A DNA stretch of 64,000 nucleotides, taken from NCBI RefSeq assembly GCF_048771995.1, contig NC_133024.1, positions 114,357,501 through 114,421,500 on the forward strand, written 5' to 3'. Position 1 is the stretch's first letter. The number at the start of each line of letters is the position of its first letter. Below are positions 35,455 through 47,295 of the stretch, one piece after another. This stretch comes from Taeniopygia guttata (lineage: Eukaryota; Chordata; Aves; Passeriformes; Estrildidae). The notes under the pieces are model-generated. The model saw nothing but the letters and a program-made list of their open reading frames with translations, did not search any database and was not told the origin of the DNA. Made by a program: the position numbers and the translations under genes.

Positions 35455-35770
35455 GCTTCACACAATCCCAGAATCACCAGGTTGGAAAACACCTTCACAC
35501 CATCCACTCCCACCATTCCCACCCAAACCATGTCCCACATCCAGATGGCTGGAACACTTCCAGGGATGCTGATCCACCCTGGGCAACTCATTCCAATGCC
35601 TGAGCACTCTTGAAGGGAAAACATTTTCCCAGTTTCCAATCTGAACCTCCCTTGGCATAACCTGAGGCCATTTCCTCTCATCCCTTCACCTGGGACACGG
35701 CAGAAAAGCCCAACCCCACCTCACTGCAGTGACTTTCAGGTGGTTTTAGAGAGCAGCGAGGTCACCCTGA
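35455..35770 (-). mobile_element. CR1 fragment, inverted, in CLIC6 intron 3
   Basis: CACAATCCCAGAATCACCAG, GTTGGAAAACACCTTCACAC, CATGTCCCACATCCAGATGG, CATTTCCTCTCATCCCTTCA. Confidence 0.8.
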
Positions 35771-36071
35771 GCTTCCCCCTCCCTGCTCCCAGGGAGCACA
35801 ATGATTTGTGTGGTGTGGAGAGGGGAGCCTCAAGTGAGCCAAGTCAGAGCAGGGAACAGCATCATCCACAGGATGGATTCCGTGCCCTGGGAGTGACCCA
35901 GCAGTGAGCTTGGGATGAAGGACAGCAGTGGGAGCAGCACAGCCATGACCTGGGGACAGCCTGGGGACACTGCAGTGAGACCCCAGCTCCAGCTCTGTTC
36001 CAAAGCCACCCCTGAGCTGGAGCAGGCCCTGGGATCCCCCCGTGCAGCCCTGAGGGTTGGGAGTGCGGTAC

Positions 36072-36197
36072 CGGGGCGGCGCCAACTTCTCCTCCAAGAA
36101 TTCCTCGATCTTGTTGACATCGGTCTTCACTTCCCCATCGAAGGTCATGAACGGGGGGTTGGTGCCCGGGGCCAGGTTCTGCAGGTCCGCAGGTTTT
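36072..36197 (-). CDS. CLIC6: CLIC6 exon 3
   Basis: 126 nt, standard for this CLIC exon. It reads [40 protein letters not shown] and PR. The PPFMTF segment contains the conserved cis-proline of the thioredoxin-like fold. Acceptor (plus CT at 36198-36199) and donor (plus AC at 36070-36071) are present. Entry and exit are both in phase 2, so skipping it would keep the frame but break the fold. Confidence 0.97.
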
Positions 36198-36339
36198 CTG
36201 GGAAAGAAAAAGCCATTAAAAGTCCTTCTCCCTCCTTTTGATGAGGAACTGGAAGGGGCTTTAAGGTCTCCTCAGAACCGTTTCTTCTCCAGCCTGGACA
36301 CACCCAACTCTCCCAGCCTGGCAGAAAAGAGTCACCCTG

Positions 36340-36956
36340 TGTTGGAATCTGAGCTATTGATGATTCTGAGATTGTAGAAAGTCTCTGTCTGTCAGCCCCG
36401 CTGCCAAAGAAGAAGCCATAATTGGTCTGTGCTGTTTCAAGGTTGTTTATTCTGTTTATCTCTAACATGTTCTGCTGCCCTGCCGCAGCTCTGTCCTGCA
36501 GGGCAGCGTGTGGGGCTCTGCCCTCAGTGGGATGGTACAAACATTAAATACCACAAACTACCTGTGCTGGATTTACAATAACGTGCCAATATCTGTCACC
36601 TACGTTGGACAGTGTGTCCCCAGCCTGAACCAACAGAAAAATGCCAACACCACAGTGAAACATGGAGGGCATGAAGAAGGAGAAAAAGGACAGGACACAC
36701 CCAATTTCCTCCATCTTGTCCCCTCTGAACCCCTAATCTAGAATCCTAAAATTTTACTTTTGCACCCGTGCCACACTTAATTATTACTGATATCAAACAC
36801 TCAGAGCTGGTAATTCATCCTGTAAGATTGAAAACTCTTTTCCATGGGCAGAGATCACAGCCAGTGTCTCTGGGGGCTCTGTCCAGGGGGGTTCCTGACC
36901 CCTGCCAGGGTCCCAGAGCTGCCAGGGCAGCCAGAGGGAAGCTCTGGATTCCCACA
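36340..36956 (-). mobile_element. Solo LTR of an endogenous retrovirus, in CLIC6 intron 2
   Basis: 617 bp with near-inverted ends: plus-strand TGTTGGAATC at 36340 and GGATTCCCACA ending at 36956 (TG...CA). Flanks are ACCCTG and ACCCTT, five of six bases equal, as for a 6-bp target-site duplication typical of ERVK-like elements. On the - strand, AATAAACAACCTTGAAACAG gives a polyadenylation signal (about 36445), followed by a U5-like end. There is no internal region, hence a solo LTR. It lies 73 bp downstream of the CLIC6 exon 2 donor in the same orientation as the gene. Confidence 0.8.
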
Positions 36957-37029
36957 ACCCTTTTTAAAAAAGTTTTGGGAAAGTTGTGCTGCAAAGTTAA
37001 AATGTCAGGATTAAAAGCCACAATCTCAC

Positions 37030-37139
37030 CTTTTCAGATCCACGGTTGTGACATTGAATATGACCCCTTTGAGCCACAGGATCATAAAGAGGCGCTGAGA
37101 GAAAGGGCAGTTCCCAATACTTTCCCCATCACTGCCAGC
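37030..37139 (-). CDS. CLIC6: CLIC6 exon 2 (CPFSQ exon)
   Basis: 110 nt, standard for this CLIC exon. It reads [20 protein letters not shown] then [22 protein letters not shown] holds the conserved redox/glutathione-site cysteine, and the following hydrophobic stretch is the putative membrane-inserting segment known for CLICs. Acceptor (plus CT at 37140-37141) and donor (plus AC at 37028-37029) are present. It joins exon 1 in phase 0 after DISLFVK. Confidence 0.97.
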
Positions 37140-37711
37140 CTACAATTAGAAAAATTACAAATTATAAACATATCTGTGTGTAAATCACAGCAGTCCCTGC
37201 AAAGGAAACAGCCTCCACCTCATTTGTCTATATGGACATAAATCTGCACGAGTCACTGCAAGATTAAAATGAGTTAAATCAGTTTATGACCACAGGAAAG
37301 GAACAGAGAAATATTTACCAGCCTAAAAGATGTGATGTGTAAAGCACTGAAGGGAACAAGCAGAATAAATCAATTAATTAAGAATTTCAACCTAAAGGGT
37401 TCTGGGAGCCCTGGAGAAGGTGGCCACAGAAGTGTTGCTCTCAGGTAATTTATATTGCAATTTGTTAAGAGACTTTGTTAAAATGAGGCAAAGTCTTGCA
37501 GAGGTGCTGCTGAGGGAGACTCGATGTAACTCTGCAAGAGATCAGGGCTCTCATTTTTAAACCCTTTAAAATTTAGATTCAATCTGGGGCAGAAAAATTA
37601 AAACCCAAGTGTCTCACAGTTAATAGGTTAATTCATTAAGGTTTGCAGCCCTTACAACCCAAAAAGACACATGAATCAAACCAGTTCTGTTTGTCCTTTT
37701 CCCCTCGCTCA
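37140..37711. other. CLIC6 intron 1, 3' portion
   Basis: Acceptor region of exon 2 and unique intronic sequence. No other feature seen. Confidence 0.5.
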
Positions 37712-38500
37712 GTGCTACCAAACAAATCTCAAATACAGCAAAAACTCCTGTATAAACAAACACACACTGCACAGTGCTACCAAATCTCAAATACAGCAAA
37801 AACTCCTGTATAAACAAACACAACTGTACAGTGCTACCAAACAAATCTCAAATATAGCAAAAACTCCTGCATAAACAAACACAACTGCACAGTGCTACCA
37901 AACAAATCTCAAATATAGCAAAAACTCCTGCATAAACAAACACACCAAACAAATCTCAAATACAGTAAAAACTCCTGTATAAACAAACACAACTGCACAG
38001 TGGTACCAAACAAATCTGAAATATTACAAAATTCCTGTATAAACAAACACAACTGTACAGTGCTACCAAACAAATCTCAAATATAAACAAACACACACTG
38101 CACAGTACTACCAAACAAATCTCAAATATAACAAAAACAGCATAAACAAACACACACTGCACAGTGCTACCAAACAAATCTCAAATATAATAAAAACTGC
38201 ATAAAGAAACACAACTGTACAGTGCTACCAAACAAATCTCAAATATAACAAAAAACTGCATAAACAAACACAACTGCACAGTGCTACCAAATAAATCTCA
38301 AATATAACAAAAACTCCTGCATAAACAAACACACACTGCACAGTGCTCCCAAACAAATCTCAAATATAAACAAACACAACTGCACAGTGCAACCAAACAA
38401 ATCTCAAATAAAAACAAACACAACTGTACAGTGCTACCAAACAAATTTCAAATATAGCAAAAACTCCTGCATAAACAAACACAACTGTACAGTGCTCACC
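37712..38500. repeat. 61-bp-unit minisatellite in CLIC6 intron 1
   Basis: About 13 units containing AACTCCTGCATAAACAAACA, CAACTGCACAGTGCTACCAA and ACAAATCTCAAATATAGCAA. Some units are shortened to about 40 bp by loss of the CTCCTGC part. Confidence 0.95.
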
Positions 38501-38929
38501 TTCACAAAGAGCTCGATGGCTGGAAAAAAGGGCCTGGCCTGGGGCAGGCAGGAGCTCGAGGGATGCATGGCCAGGGCTAGATAAATTCTCTGGTTCTCCC
38601 TCTGAACCTGAGGAACCTCCCTGGACAAACCCCCGTGCTCCAGTACTGCCAGGGGATGAGAATTCTCAAAAATGCTGGGCCAGCTGGGCTTAGTAAAGCC
38701 TTGTTTCTGTCAGGAAAGCCTTGGTTTGTAGGTGGCAAAGCTGAGAGCTGCTCAAAAGCTGCCATTGTGGCTTTCCTCCCACTCAGAGCAGCGCTCTGTG
38801 GCACCGGGCAGCTGCCAGGAGACACAAAACCTGCTCTGGATCTTGGAAAATTGAGCCTGAAATGGCTTTAGAATGGAGGCTTCAGCTCCAGCTGGTCTCA
38901 TCCTGCCTCTGGTGCCAGGTGTTACCCAC

Positions 38930-39322
38930 CCTGAGGGAAAAATGATGGGAATGGGCACCCCCAATGTAGTTTCCCCCCTCACGCAGCCCCCGAATAACTC
39001 AACTAGCTCAGAGATAAGGGGTTGTGAGGGGAGGAATATCAGGAGAGGGGAAAAATATTCAAAAGAGGCTCTCACCCCAGGAGAAGTTGGTACTGCTCTC
39101 TTTATTCTGTGGTGTCCATGGGAGAGTGGGGCAAAAGAGGAAAAATAGGAAATGTCAGGGGTCTATATAGGTTTTGGACAGGGTGGGCTTCCCTGGCTCT
39201 CCACAACCCCATTGGGGCAGGTCTTCCCGAGGATTGAGACAGAGTGGAAATGTCACAGGGTAGAAATCCGCTTGGATTTAGGTGATGTGTGCTGCTTTGA
39301 GCTTGGTAACATAAATAAAATA
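38930..39322 (-). mobile_element. LTR-like element, - orientation
   Basis: On the - strand a TATA-like CCTATATAGACCCC (plus 39163-39176) is followed about 60 nt later by AGAATAAAGAGAGC (plus 39097-39112) and a U5-like stretch. It adjoins an LTR-like element in the opposite orientation. Ends are not resolved. Confidence 0.35.
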
Positions 39323-39326
39323 ATGC

Positions 39327-39703
39327 TGTTTGTCTGGTAACTCTGCAGCACTAACAAAACTGCCCCAGCTGAGGAGAAAGAACGTGAATTTCCAAGCTGA
39401 AGAGATAAGAAAGACTCCTCAAACCTTGAAAGGAACAGCGCAGAGTGACCCAGGAATTCTTTTTGTACTTTCTGACAAAAACTGAGTACAAGTGTAACCA
39501 GCTGTAAGTGTAAAGTGAAATCAGAATGAAACTCTATACATATGGAAATTAGTAAAGGGTAATAAAAAAGGATCAGGAGCTCTCAGGGGCGCACATGTGC
39601 TTTGAAGGGGAATGATTCCCACACACATCCAGTGCTGTAATAAACACACCGTCCCTACAAATCCTTACGGGAATTGTGGGGTTTTGGTTTTTCCTCTTGT
39701 TCA
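39327..39703 (+). mobile_element. LTR-like element, + orientation
   Basis: Starts TGTTTGTCTGG. It has GTGCTGTAATAAACACACCG (AATAAA at 39639) followed by a GT-rich U5 (GAATTGTGGGGTTTTGGTTT) ending TTCA at 39703. This R/U5 style is common in avian ERV LTRs. No internal genes. Confidence 0.5.
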
Positions 39704-40264
39704 GGATGCAGGGAGATGTTTGTCATCAGAATCCTGATCGGGGACAGAGGGAGGGACAGGGAGAGGCCCCGGGCTCAGTGACACCCGCAGGGTGAGAGCT
39801 GTGCCGGGAGAATCCTGTGGGAATTTGGGGATACCAGCACAGGAGTTGGGGCTGATCCCAGAATCTGAGGCAGGAAAAACATTTCAGCACCATCCAGTGT
39901 GGCGAGCATATTTCTCTCCCTCTCAGGAGTTTTCATAGAGCAGCACAGAGAGAAGAAAGAGAAAACAATTTATATTTCTGCTCCTTGTTTTTCCCATGTG
40001 GAATGTGTTTGGAGAATTGTTTCCCTGGGGTGTTGCTTGGTTGGATTCTGGTGAGGATTGTTTGAGCTGATGGCCAATCCAACCCACCTGGGGCTGGGCT
40101 CTCAGAGAGGGTCATGAGTTATGAGTTAGATATGGCAGTTAGAAAAATAAGTATATAGTTTTAGTATCTCCTTTAAATAATAAATTAATGTATTATAGTA
40201 TAGTTATAATAAAGAAATCATTCAGCCTTCTGAACTGGAGTCACACATCAGCATTTCAGCATTT
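39704..40264. other. CLIC6 intron 1, unique
   Basis: Nothing beyond short A/T-rich stretches near 40130-40200. Confidence 0.5.
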
Positions 40265-40395
40265 ACAACAATCCAGCCCCACCAGCATCACCCAAACCCT
40301 GTCCCCAAGGCCACATCCAGACTCCTCTGGGACAATTCCAGTGACTCCAAAGCTTCCTGGGCAGCTCATCCCAAGGCCTGACCACTTTTATAGGA
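40265..40395 (-). mobile_element. CR1 fragment, inverted, fused to an AT-rich array
   Basis: CCACCAGCATCACCCAAACC, GGCCACATCCAGACTCCTCT, TCCTGGGCAGCTCATCCCAA, matching the CR1 piece at 51.8-51.9 kb. It breaks off at GACCACTTTTATAGGATAAA into TA-rich DNA. Confidence 0.8.
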
Positions 40396-41165
40396 TAAAT
40401 TTTTATTTTTGCTTTATATATAAAGTATATATATAAAAGTATAAAGTTTATATATATATATGTATAAAGTATATGTATGAAAGTATAAAGTATATATATA
40501 AAAGTATAAAGTGTATATATATGAAATAAATAAATGTCTAAATTTATATAAATTATATTTATATAAATATATATCTATAAACTTATATAAATTATATTTT
40601 ATATAAGTTGTCTATTATTTATATAATTCATATATATTATAGAATAATATATTTTTAAATATAAATATATATAAATAATTTATATAAATTTATATAAATT
40701 ATTATAAATTACATGAGCTGCACTCCCTCAGCAGCTCGTCCCAAGGCCTGACCACTTTTATAGCATAAATTTTTATTTCTACTTTATATATATAAAGTAT
40801 ATATATAAAAGTATAAAGTATATATATATAAATGTCTAAATTTATATAATAATATATTTATATATAAATATAGATATTATTTAAATAAGTTTATATAAAT
40901 TATTATAAATTACATGAGCTGCTCTCCCTGGGCAGCTTGTCTCAAGGCCTGACCACTTTTACAGGATAAATTTATATTTCTACTTTATATATAGAAAGTA
41001 TAGATATAAATAAATAATTATCTAAATTTGTAGAAATTATGTATTTTATATATATTTATTTATTTACAAATATTTTATTTTATATTTATATATTTATATA
41101 TTTATATTTACATATATATTTATTTATATATATATTTAAAAATACAAAAATATATATATCTCTGC
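40366..41165. repeat. Tandem CR1-end plus TA-satellite array (three copies)
   Basis: The junction GCAGCTCATCCCAAGGCCTG / ACCACTTTTATAGGATAAAT occurs at about 40360, 40730 and 40932. Each copy is followed by ATTTTTATTTCTACTTTATA and a long TATATA/ATATAAA tract. A CR1 end with its AT-rich flank has therefore been amplified in tandem. Confidence 0.85.
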
Positions 41166-41167
41166 CA

Positions 41168-41366
41168 CCTTAGGGCAGAGAAAGCCTCTTTTCTTCTCTC
41201 CCTGCTTTGTTTACTGCCCATGGGCTGCTGGGTGAGTAATTACTGCAGAAATTAACTTCATCACTCCCTAAGTCATTAAATGTTTTTGATGCAGAGGGAG
41301 AAATTCTCCTTCATTAAGAAGCAACTTTGTAGCACTCAACTTTCTACCTGCAGCCCGTTGCTTATC
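41168..41366 (+). repeat. Direct duplicate A1
   Basis: About 200 bp matching 45027-45221 at roughly 90% by eye: CTGCCCATGGGCTGCTGGGT, GAGTAATTACTGCAGAAATT, AAGTCATTAAATGTTTTTGA, AAGCAACTTTGTAGCACTCA. Confidence 0.9.
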
Positions 41367-42629
41367 TTTTTTTAATATATTTTTATATAAAGGACAACAA
41401 GAGAAGAAAATATAGATGAAAATGACATTTTTCACAAGCCAAGCAAGAGGCTCTCTAGGACCTTGCAGCTCTACTGGTTTGTCTTAACACTTTCTTTTCA
41501 ATAACACATGAAAAATATAAGACAAAATAATGGTTTTTAAACTTCTGATGACTGTACAGCGTTTCTACAGATTACAACATTATTAAAACAATGAAAACCC
41601 CACCACATTTACTCCTGTTTCAGCAATATTAAAAAATACATATAAAATATATTGAAATTATATAGTGGCTATATAAAACATTTTAAAAATTCAAAATTAC
41701 TTCTGTCTGGCAACAGTACTGCTGTTAAAAATGCCATAAAAATTAAAACTACTCAATGCAACTCTGATGCACTTATTAGCATTTTATGTTCTGGTCTCTT
41801 TGGGTCAGATCCCATCCAAAGCTTTTTGTCAGGAAGGGATCACCTGGAATTTTCTGGTTTTATTCCATGGCCTTGGGCTGGAGAACAAACACCCAAACCC
41901 TGAATTTTACAGAACCCTTTTGATGCCACCTACTGGGCCTGAAATGTTGCACCTGAGATGCTGAAATTGTAATTCCAGGCTGAATTTTAAGATACAGCAG
42001 CAGCAATTAAAAATACATTTTCAGGGAGAAAAATCCCAGTTTTGCCACTTATTATTCCAAAGCTTTTGAACTTATTATTCCAGAGCTCTGCCTGCCGACC
42101 AATACCCAATATATCTAAAATCAGCCAATTTCTCAACCAAATAGCAGAAAAAAACCCCCATGTTTTAAAAAAAAAAGGGAAAAAGGGATTTTTCCTTCAT
42201 TTTTTTCACTTAATAAGCACTTTCCATTATCCCAGGATGCTCCAATACAGTTATTTTTATTTATAAGTTATTGTTTATAAGTTATTATTCTTTATAAGTT
42301 ATTATTCTTTCTTTATTAGTTATAATTATTTATTTAAGTTGGCCTGGGCATTTCCAGGGGGAATTCCATTCCCTGTCCCAAGGAAGAGGAAAAGCCAAAT
42401 TTTCCTTTTCCTTTCTCCTTCAGAGCAGCATCCAGGCACTGTGAACTCAGTGCTGAAGGAAAAATGGAATGAAAAATCTGCTTCTCGCTTAAAATCAAAC
42501 AGAAAATCTGTTCCCAGGGGAGTGGGAATGCCAGAGGATTTTTGGGAGGGTTTTTATAAAACTCTGGGTGGATTAAAGGCTTTTGGCCAAAGCTGAGCCT
42601 AAAGGAGACACCAAGGGAAGGGGAGGAAA
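41367..42629. other. CLIC6 intron 1, unique AT-rich part
   Basis: No gene, RNA gene or array supported. TTATAAGTTATTATTC repeats occur near 42260-42330. Confidence 0.5.
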
Positions 42630-44133
42630 GGAATGAACTTTATACTGAAATAATTAACTTTAACTTTACACTGAAATAATTAACTTTACACTGAAATAAT
42701 TAACTTACAGTGAAGGGGATGCAAGGAATTAACTTTACACTGAAGGTGGTGGAAGGAATTAACTTTACACTGAAATAATTAACTTTACACTGAAGGTGGT
42801 AGAAGGAATTACCTTTACACTGAAATAATTAACTTTACACTGAAATAATTAACTTTACAGTGAAGGGAATGCAAGGAATTAACTTTACACTGAAGGTGGT
42901 GAATGGAATTAATTTTACACTGAAGGTGATGCAAGGAATTAACTTTACCTGAAATAATTAACTTTACACTGAAGGTGGTGCAAGGAATTAACTTTACACT
43001 GAAGGTGATGAATGGAATTAACTTTACCTGAAATAATTAACTTTACACTGAAGGTGGTGGAAGGAATTAACTTTACACTGAAATAATTAACTTTACACCA
43101 AAGGTGATGGAAGGAATTAACTTTACACTGAAGGAATTAACTTTACACTGAAGGTGATGGAAGGAATTAACTTTACACTGAAATAATTAACTGTACACTG
43201 AAATAATTAACTGTACACTGAAATAATTAACTTTACACTGAAGGTGGTGGAAGGAAATAATTTTACACTGAAATAATTAACTTTACACTGAAGGTGATGG
43301 AAGGAATTAACTTTACACTGAAATAATTAACATTACACTGAAATAATTAACTTTACACTAAAATAATTAACTTTACACTGAAGGTGGTGGAAGGAATTAA
43401 CTTTACACTGAAGGAATTAACTTTACACTGAAGGTGATGAGTGGAATTAACTTTAACTTTACACCGAAGGTAATGAGTGGAATTAACTTTACACTGAAAT
43501 AATTAACTTTACACTGAAGGTGGTGAATGGAATTAACTTTACACTGAAGGAATTAACTTTACACTGACGGTGATGAATGGAATTAACTTTACACCGAAGG
43601 TGATGGATGAAATTAACTTTACACTGAAGTTGTTGAATGGAATTAACTTTACACTGAAGGTGATGGAAGGAATTTACACTGAAGGTGATGAGTGGAATTA
43701 ACTTTACACTGAAATAATTAACTTTACACTGAAGGTGATGGAAGGAATTAATTTTACACTGAAGGAATTAACTTTACACCGAAGGTGATGCGTGGAATTA
43801 ACTTTACACTGAAGGTGGTGAATGGAATTAACTTTACACTGAAGGTGACGGAAGGAATTTACACTGAAGGTGATGAATGGAATTAACTTTACACTGAAGG
43901 TGATGAGTGGAATTAACTTTACACTGAAATAATTAACTTTACACTGAAGATGATGGAAGGAATTTACACTGAAGGTGATGAGTGGAATTAACTTTACACT
44001 GAAGGTGATGGAAGGAATTAACTTTACACTGAAGGTGATGGAAGGATTTAACTTTACACTGAAGGTGATGAGTGGAATTAACTTTACACTGAAGGTGATG
44101 AGTGGAATTAATTCACTTTACACCTGCACAGTT
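42630..44133. repeat. 1.5-kb composite minisatellite
   Basis: Two interleaved unit types: about 27 bp (GGAATTAACTTTACACTGAA plus GGTGATG or GGTGGTG) and about 20 bp (AAATAATTAACTTTACACTG). They alternate irregularly, with the 20-bp type concentrated in the left two thirds and the 27-bp type dominating to the right. Confidence 0.95.
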
Positions 44134-44495
44134 TAGGAGCCCAGGACTCTGCTGGGCTGGCTGCTGGTGATCAGGATCAGGAGAATTGGCTCAAGGCTGA
44201 TTGATCCCAAACAGGACCTCAGTGAGACAGGGCAGAAATAAGGGAAATAAGGGAACCCTTCCTCCCTCACATTTTAAATTTTGGGCAGGTTTTTCCTGGC
44301 CATGGATGATCTCCTAACAGCCAACAATTACATTTTTAATCTTCCCATTCTGTTTTGCTTTCTGGAATTGGATATTCTTGCTTTCATGCAGTGTTGGAGT
44401 CAGTTCCCTGCCATTATTTTGTTTTAGGTTTCATGACTCTCAATAAAGCTCTCAGCTGGAAATTGTTCTTTGAATGCTCCTGGCCCTCAGGCCAC

Positions 44496-44845
44496 GTCCA
44501 GGATTAAAAATGTGCTGGGTATTTATGGGATATCACCTTCAGCCCTGTTTTTATCTACTGAGCAATGCTCACAGCTCAAGGGGGTGACATCCACCTGGAA
44601 ATTCTAATTCTCCCCAGACAACAGAGAGGACAATGAGGCTGAAGCTGTAATTTCACAGAATTATGGAATGGTCCAGGATTAAAAATGTGCTGGATATTTA
44701 TGGGATATCACCCTCAGCCCTGTTTTTATCTACTGAGCAGTGCTCACAGCTCAAGGGGGTGACATCCACCTGGAAATTCTAATTCTCCCAAGACAACAGA
44801 GAGGACAATGAGGCTGAAGCTGTAATTTCACAGAATTATGGAATG
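44496..44845 (+). repeat. 175-bp tandem duplication
   Basis: Two head-to-tail copies, 44496-44670 and 44671-44845, nearly identical: GTCCAGGATTAAAAATGTGC, GGATATCACCTTCAGCCCTG, CAAGGGGGTGACATCCACCT. The second copy runs directly into an inverted CR1 3' end (GAATGGTTTGGGTTGG), and the first ends in the truncated GAATGG of the same junction. Confidence 0.93.
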
Positions 44846-45026
44846 GTTTGGGTTGGAAAGGACCCTAAAACTCATCCATCCCATGGCAGGGACATCTCCC
44901 AACCTGACCTTGGGCACTGCCAGGGATCCAGGGGCAGCCACAGCTTTTTGGGAATCTCATTCCAGGTCCTCCCACCCTCCCAGGGAAGGATTTTCCCTCT
45001 GGATCCGCTCCCTCTCTCCCCTTGTG
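44830..45026 (-). mobile_element. CR1 3' fragment, inverted
   Basis: CACAGAATTATGGAATGGTT, GGCACTGCCAGGGATCCAGG, GGCAGCCACAGCTTTTTGGG, CCCAGGGAAGGATTTTCCCT. Confidence 0.9.
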
Positions 45027-45221
45027 CCTCAGGGCAGGGAAAGCCTTTTCCTCTCCCCCTGCTTTATTTACTGCCCATGGGCTGCTGGGTGAGTAATTAC
45101 TGTAGAAATTAACTTCATCACTCTCTAAGTCATTAAATGTTTTTGGTGCAGAGGGAGAAATTCTCCTCCATTGAGAAGCAACTTTGTGGCACTCAACTTT
45201 CTACCTGCGGCCTGTTGCTTT
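45027..45221 (+). repeat. Direct duplicate A2
   Basis: Second copy of the segment at 41168-41366, directly following a CR1 fragment. Copies are about 3.9 kb apart in the same orientation. Confidence 0.9.
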
Positions 45222-45890
45222 ATAAATAATGAGAAACAAAAGACCCAAACTCAGTCCTGTTGCTTAGATCAAATGCCCATTTAAATTTGATTTTGATATT
45301 AAAACCTGCCCAGTATTTCTACACCCTTCCACTTCTGATAATGGTGATAAATAAATGAATTATTAAATGATAATTCTGTAAAGTGAGCAAAAACCAAGGG
45401 AGTGCAGGTGAAAATTAAAATGTCAGATGTCTTGTCTTACATTTTTAGAGGCTCTGGTTCACTAATATTCACCTTATTTACAATTAAGAGATTAAATATT
45501 AAATTTATGTGTGAAGGCACTCTTTACAAAAGAGGAATATCAACAAATTCTGTGGTTTTACAACACTGCTGTTGCCTTGGGCCAGGCCCCTCGTGGTGTC
45601 ACAGGAGTTTCCAGCCACAGGTTCATTTTTTTTGTTTTTTAATCACTAAAATCCAATGAAATTACAAAGGCAAAATGCAAATTGCAGGTTTTTTTTCTCC
45701 CTACATTAGACCTGCATTAAAAGCCACTGCAGTATCTATGAGATTTAGCAGAGCTTGGGGCAGTGCAGGGGAAATGAAATGGCAAAATAAATGGGGAAAA
45801 TAAATTGTGGACTGAAAGACTGAAAAACCTGAGCTGCACTTCAGCAGATTTAAAATAAAATTTTGCCCATTTTGGGAGCATCCTTCTCCC
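45222..45890. other. CLIC6 intron 1, unique
   Basis: AT-rich, no feature supported. Confidence 0.5.
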
Positions 45891-46071
45891 TTTCACTGCT
45901 CCCATTCTGCTTATTGGCTTTGGTCTCTGACAACTCCGCTTTGAATATTTGCAATATTCTTACAGGTGCTCAAATTGCAGCATATGGAGAGAAACAAAAC
46001 AAAAAGAGAAACTTCCACCTTTGTCCCTCAGCCTCCAGCAGCAGTGCCAGGCTGTGGAAGCTGTTTTCCTA
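45891..46071 (+). repeat. Direct duplicate B1
   Basis: Matches 48231-48402: TTTCACTGCTCCCATTCTGC, GGCTTTGGTCTCTGACAACT, TTGCAATATTCTTACAGGTG, GGCTGTGGAAGCTGTTTTCC. Confidence 0.9.
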
Positions 46072-46794
46072 CAGTAATTGCCATTTTGTGATTTTTGATT
46101 TGCATTTTTCAGTTATCCTTGGTTTGTGTCTCACTGAAACCAGCAGTGATTGGAGTCCCCACCGTTCTTTGCTTTTCCAGCAGGTGATGATCATGAATTT
46201 TTGTCTTTTTTAGGAGGAAATTCCTCCTAAAAGTGAGGGTGGGGAGGCTGCCCCATCCCTGGGAGTATCCAAGACCTGCTCCCATCATTCTTTTAATCCT
46301 TAGCCAGTCTTTTATTCCAATTTTCAGGATGATTTTCAAGCCTTTGCCAGGAGTGGAAGAAAACCCCGAGTCCTTGAACCAAATCAGTTCCAGGTCAGTG
46401 GTTTGGATCTCGCAGCAATTCCCAAATTTGCCCAAAATGCTGGGAACATTCCCAGCTCACAAGGGCAGCCCAAATGCCATTTCCCATTTCTCCTGGCACA
46501 GGAATCCTGTTTAATCCCTCCCTGCTATTCCTAATTCCCACTTAATGACATGGCCGGGGGGCAGCTCAACCTGGGGACAAAAAAACCTCACATCCTCTGG
46601 AAATTCTTACAGGGAATTACCTCAACAAAAAGGGTTTTATACTCCTGAATGTGTTATTGTGGATTAAAGGGTATTTCTGTGATACATCCTGGTTTACACT
46701 GCATTTACACTGACCCTGCCCCACAGCTGGGCTGCTTCAAGCTAAACACAAAAACTGCATTAAAAATGATACTAAAAACTGCCTAAATAATTCT
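46072..46794. other. CLIC6 intron 1, unique
   Basis: Apart from a CR1-like scrap near 46230-46275 (GGTGGGGAGGCTGCCCCATC) I see nothing. Confidence 0.5.
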
Positions 46795-47295
46795 ATATTT
46801 TAAAAAAATTGTATTTATGAAATTGTATTTATACTTGATATTTATTATTTGAAATTATATTTATAAAATTGTATTTATACTTGATATTTATTATTTGTAA
46901 TTATATTTATAAATTGATATGCATATCAATTTTATGTGTGTATAAATGTTATGTAATAAAATTGATTATAAGTAATTTATTATATGTAATAAATTCAGTA
47001 AAAAATTCAGTAAAAACTGAAATCATAAATTATATGTAATATAATCATTCATACAGATAAATAGTATATGTATTCTAATAATAAGTTGTTAAAATAAATT
47101 ATAATGAATAAGATTATTATGAAATTAATATGAATTTATAATATAAATAATCATATGTTAATTTGTTAATAATAACAAGTTTTATATAATATGGAATAAT
47201 ACATATAAATTGTATAAATTTATATATACAATAGATATATCTTATATATATAAACAATATATATAAATTGTATATATAAATTATATGTATAAAAC
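46795..47295. repeat. AT-rich low-complexity region
   Basis: TTTATAAATTGTATTTATAC-like and ATATATAAATTGTATATATA-like words. A 34-46-bp near-tandem repeat of TTGATATTTATTATTTG... occurs at 46830-46915. Confidence 0.9.

Noticed and set aside
37712..38500. CRISPR-like or coding array
   Set aside because: It is a simple 61-bp tandem repeat in a CLIC6 intron, with only short cysteine/phenylalanine-rich chance frames.
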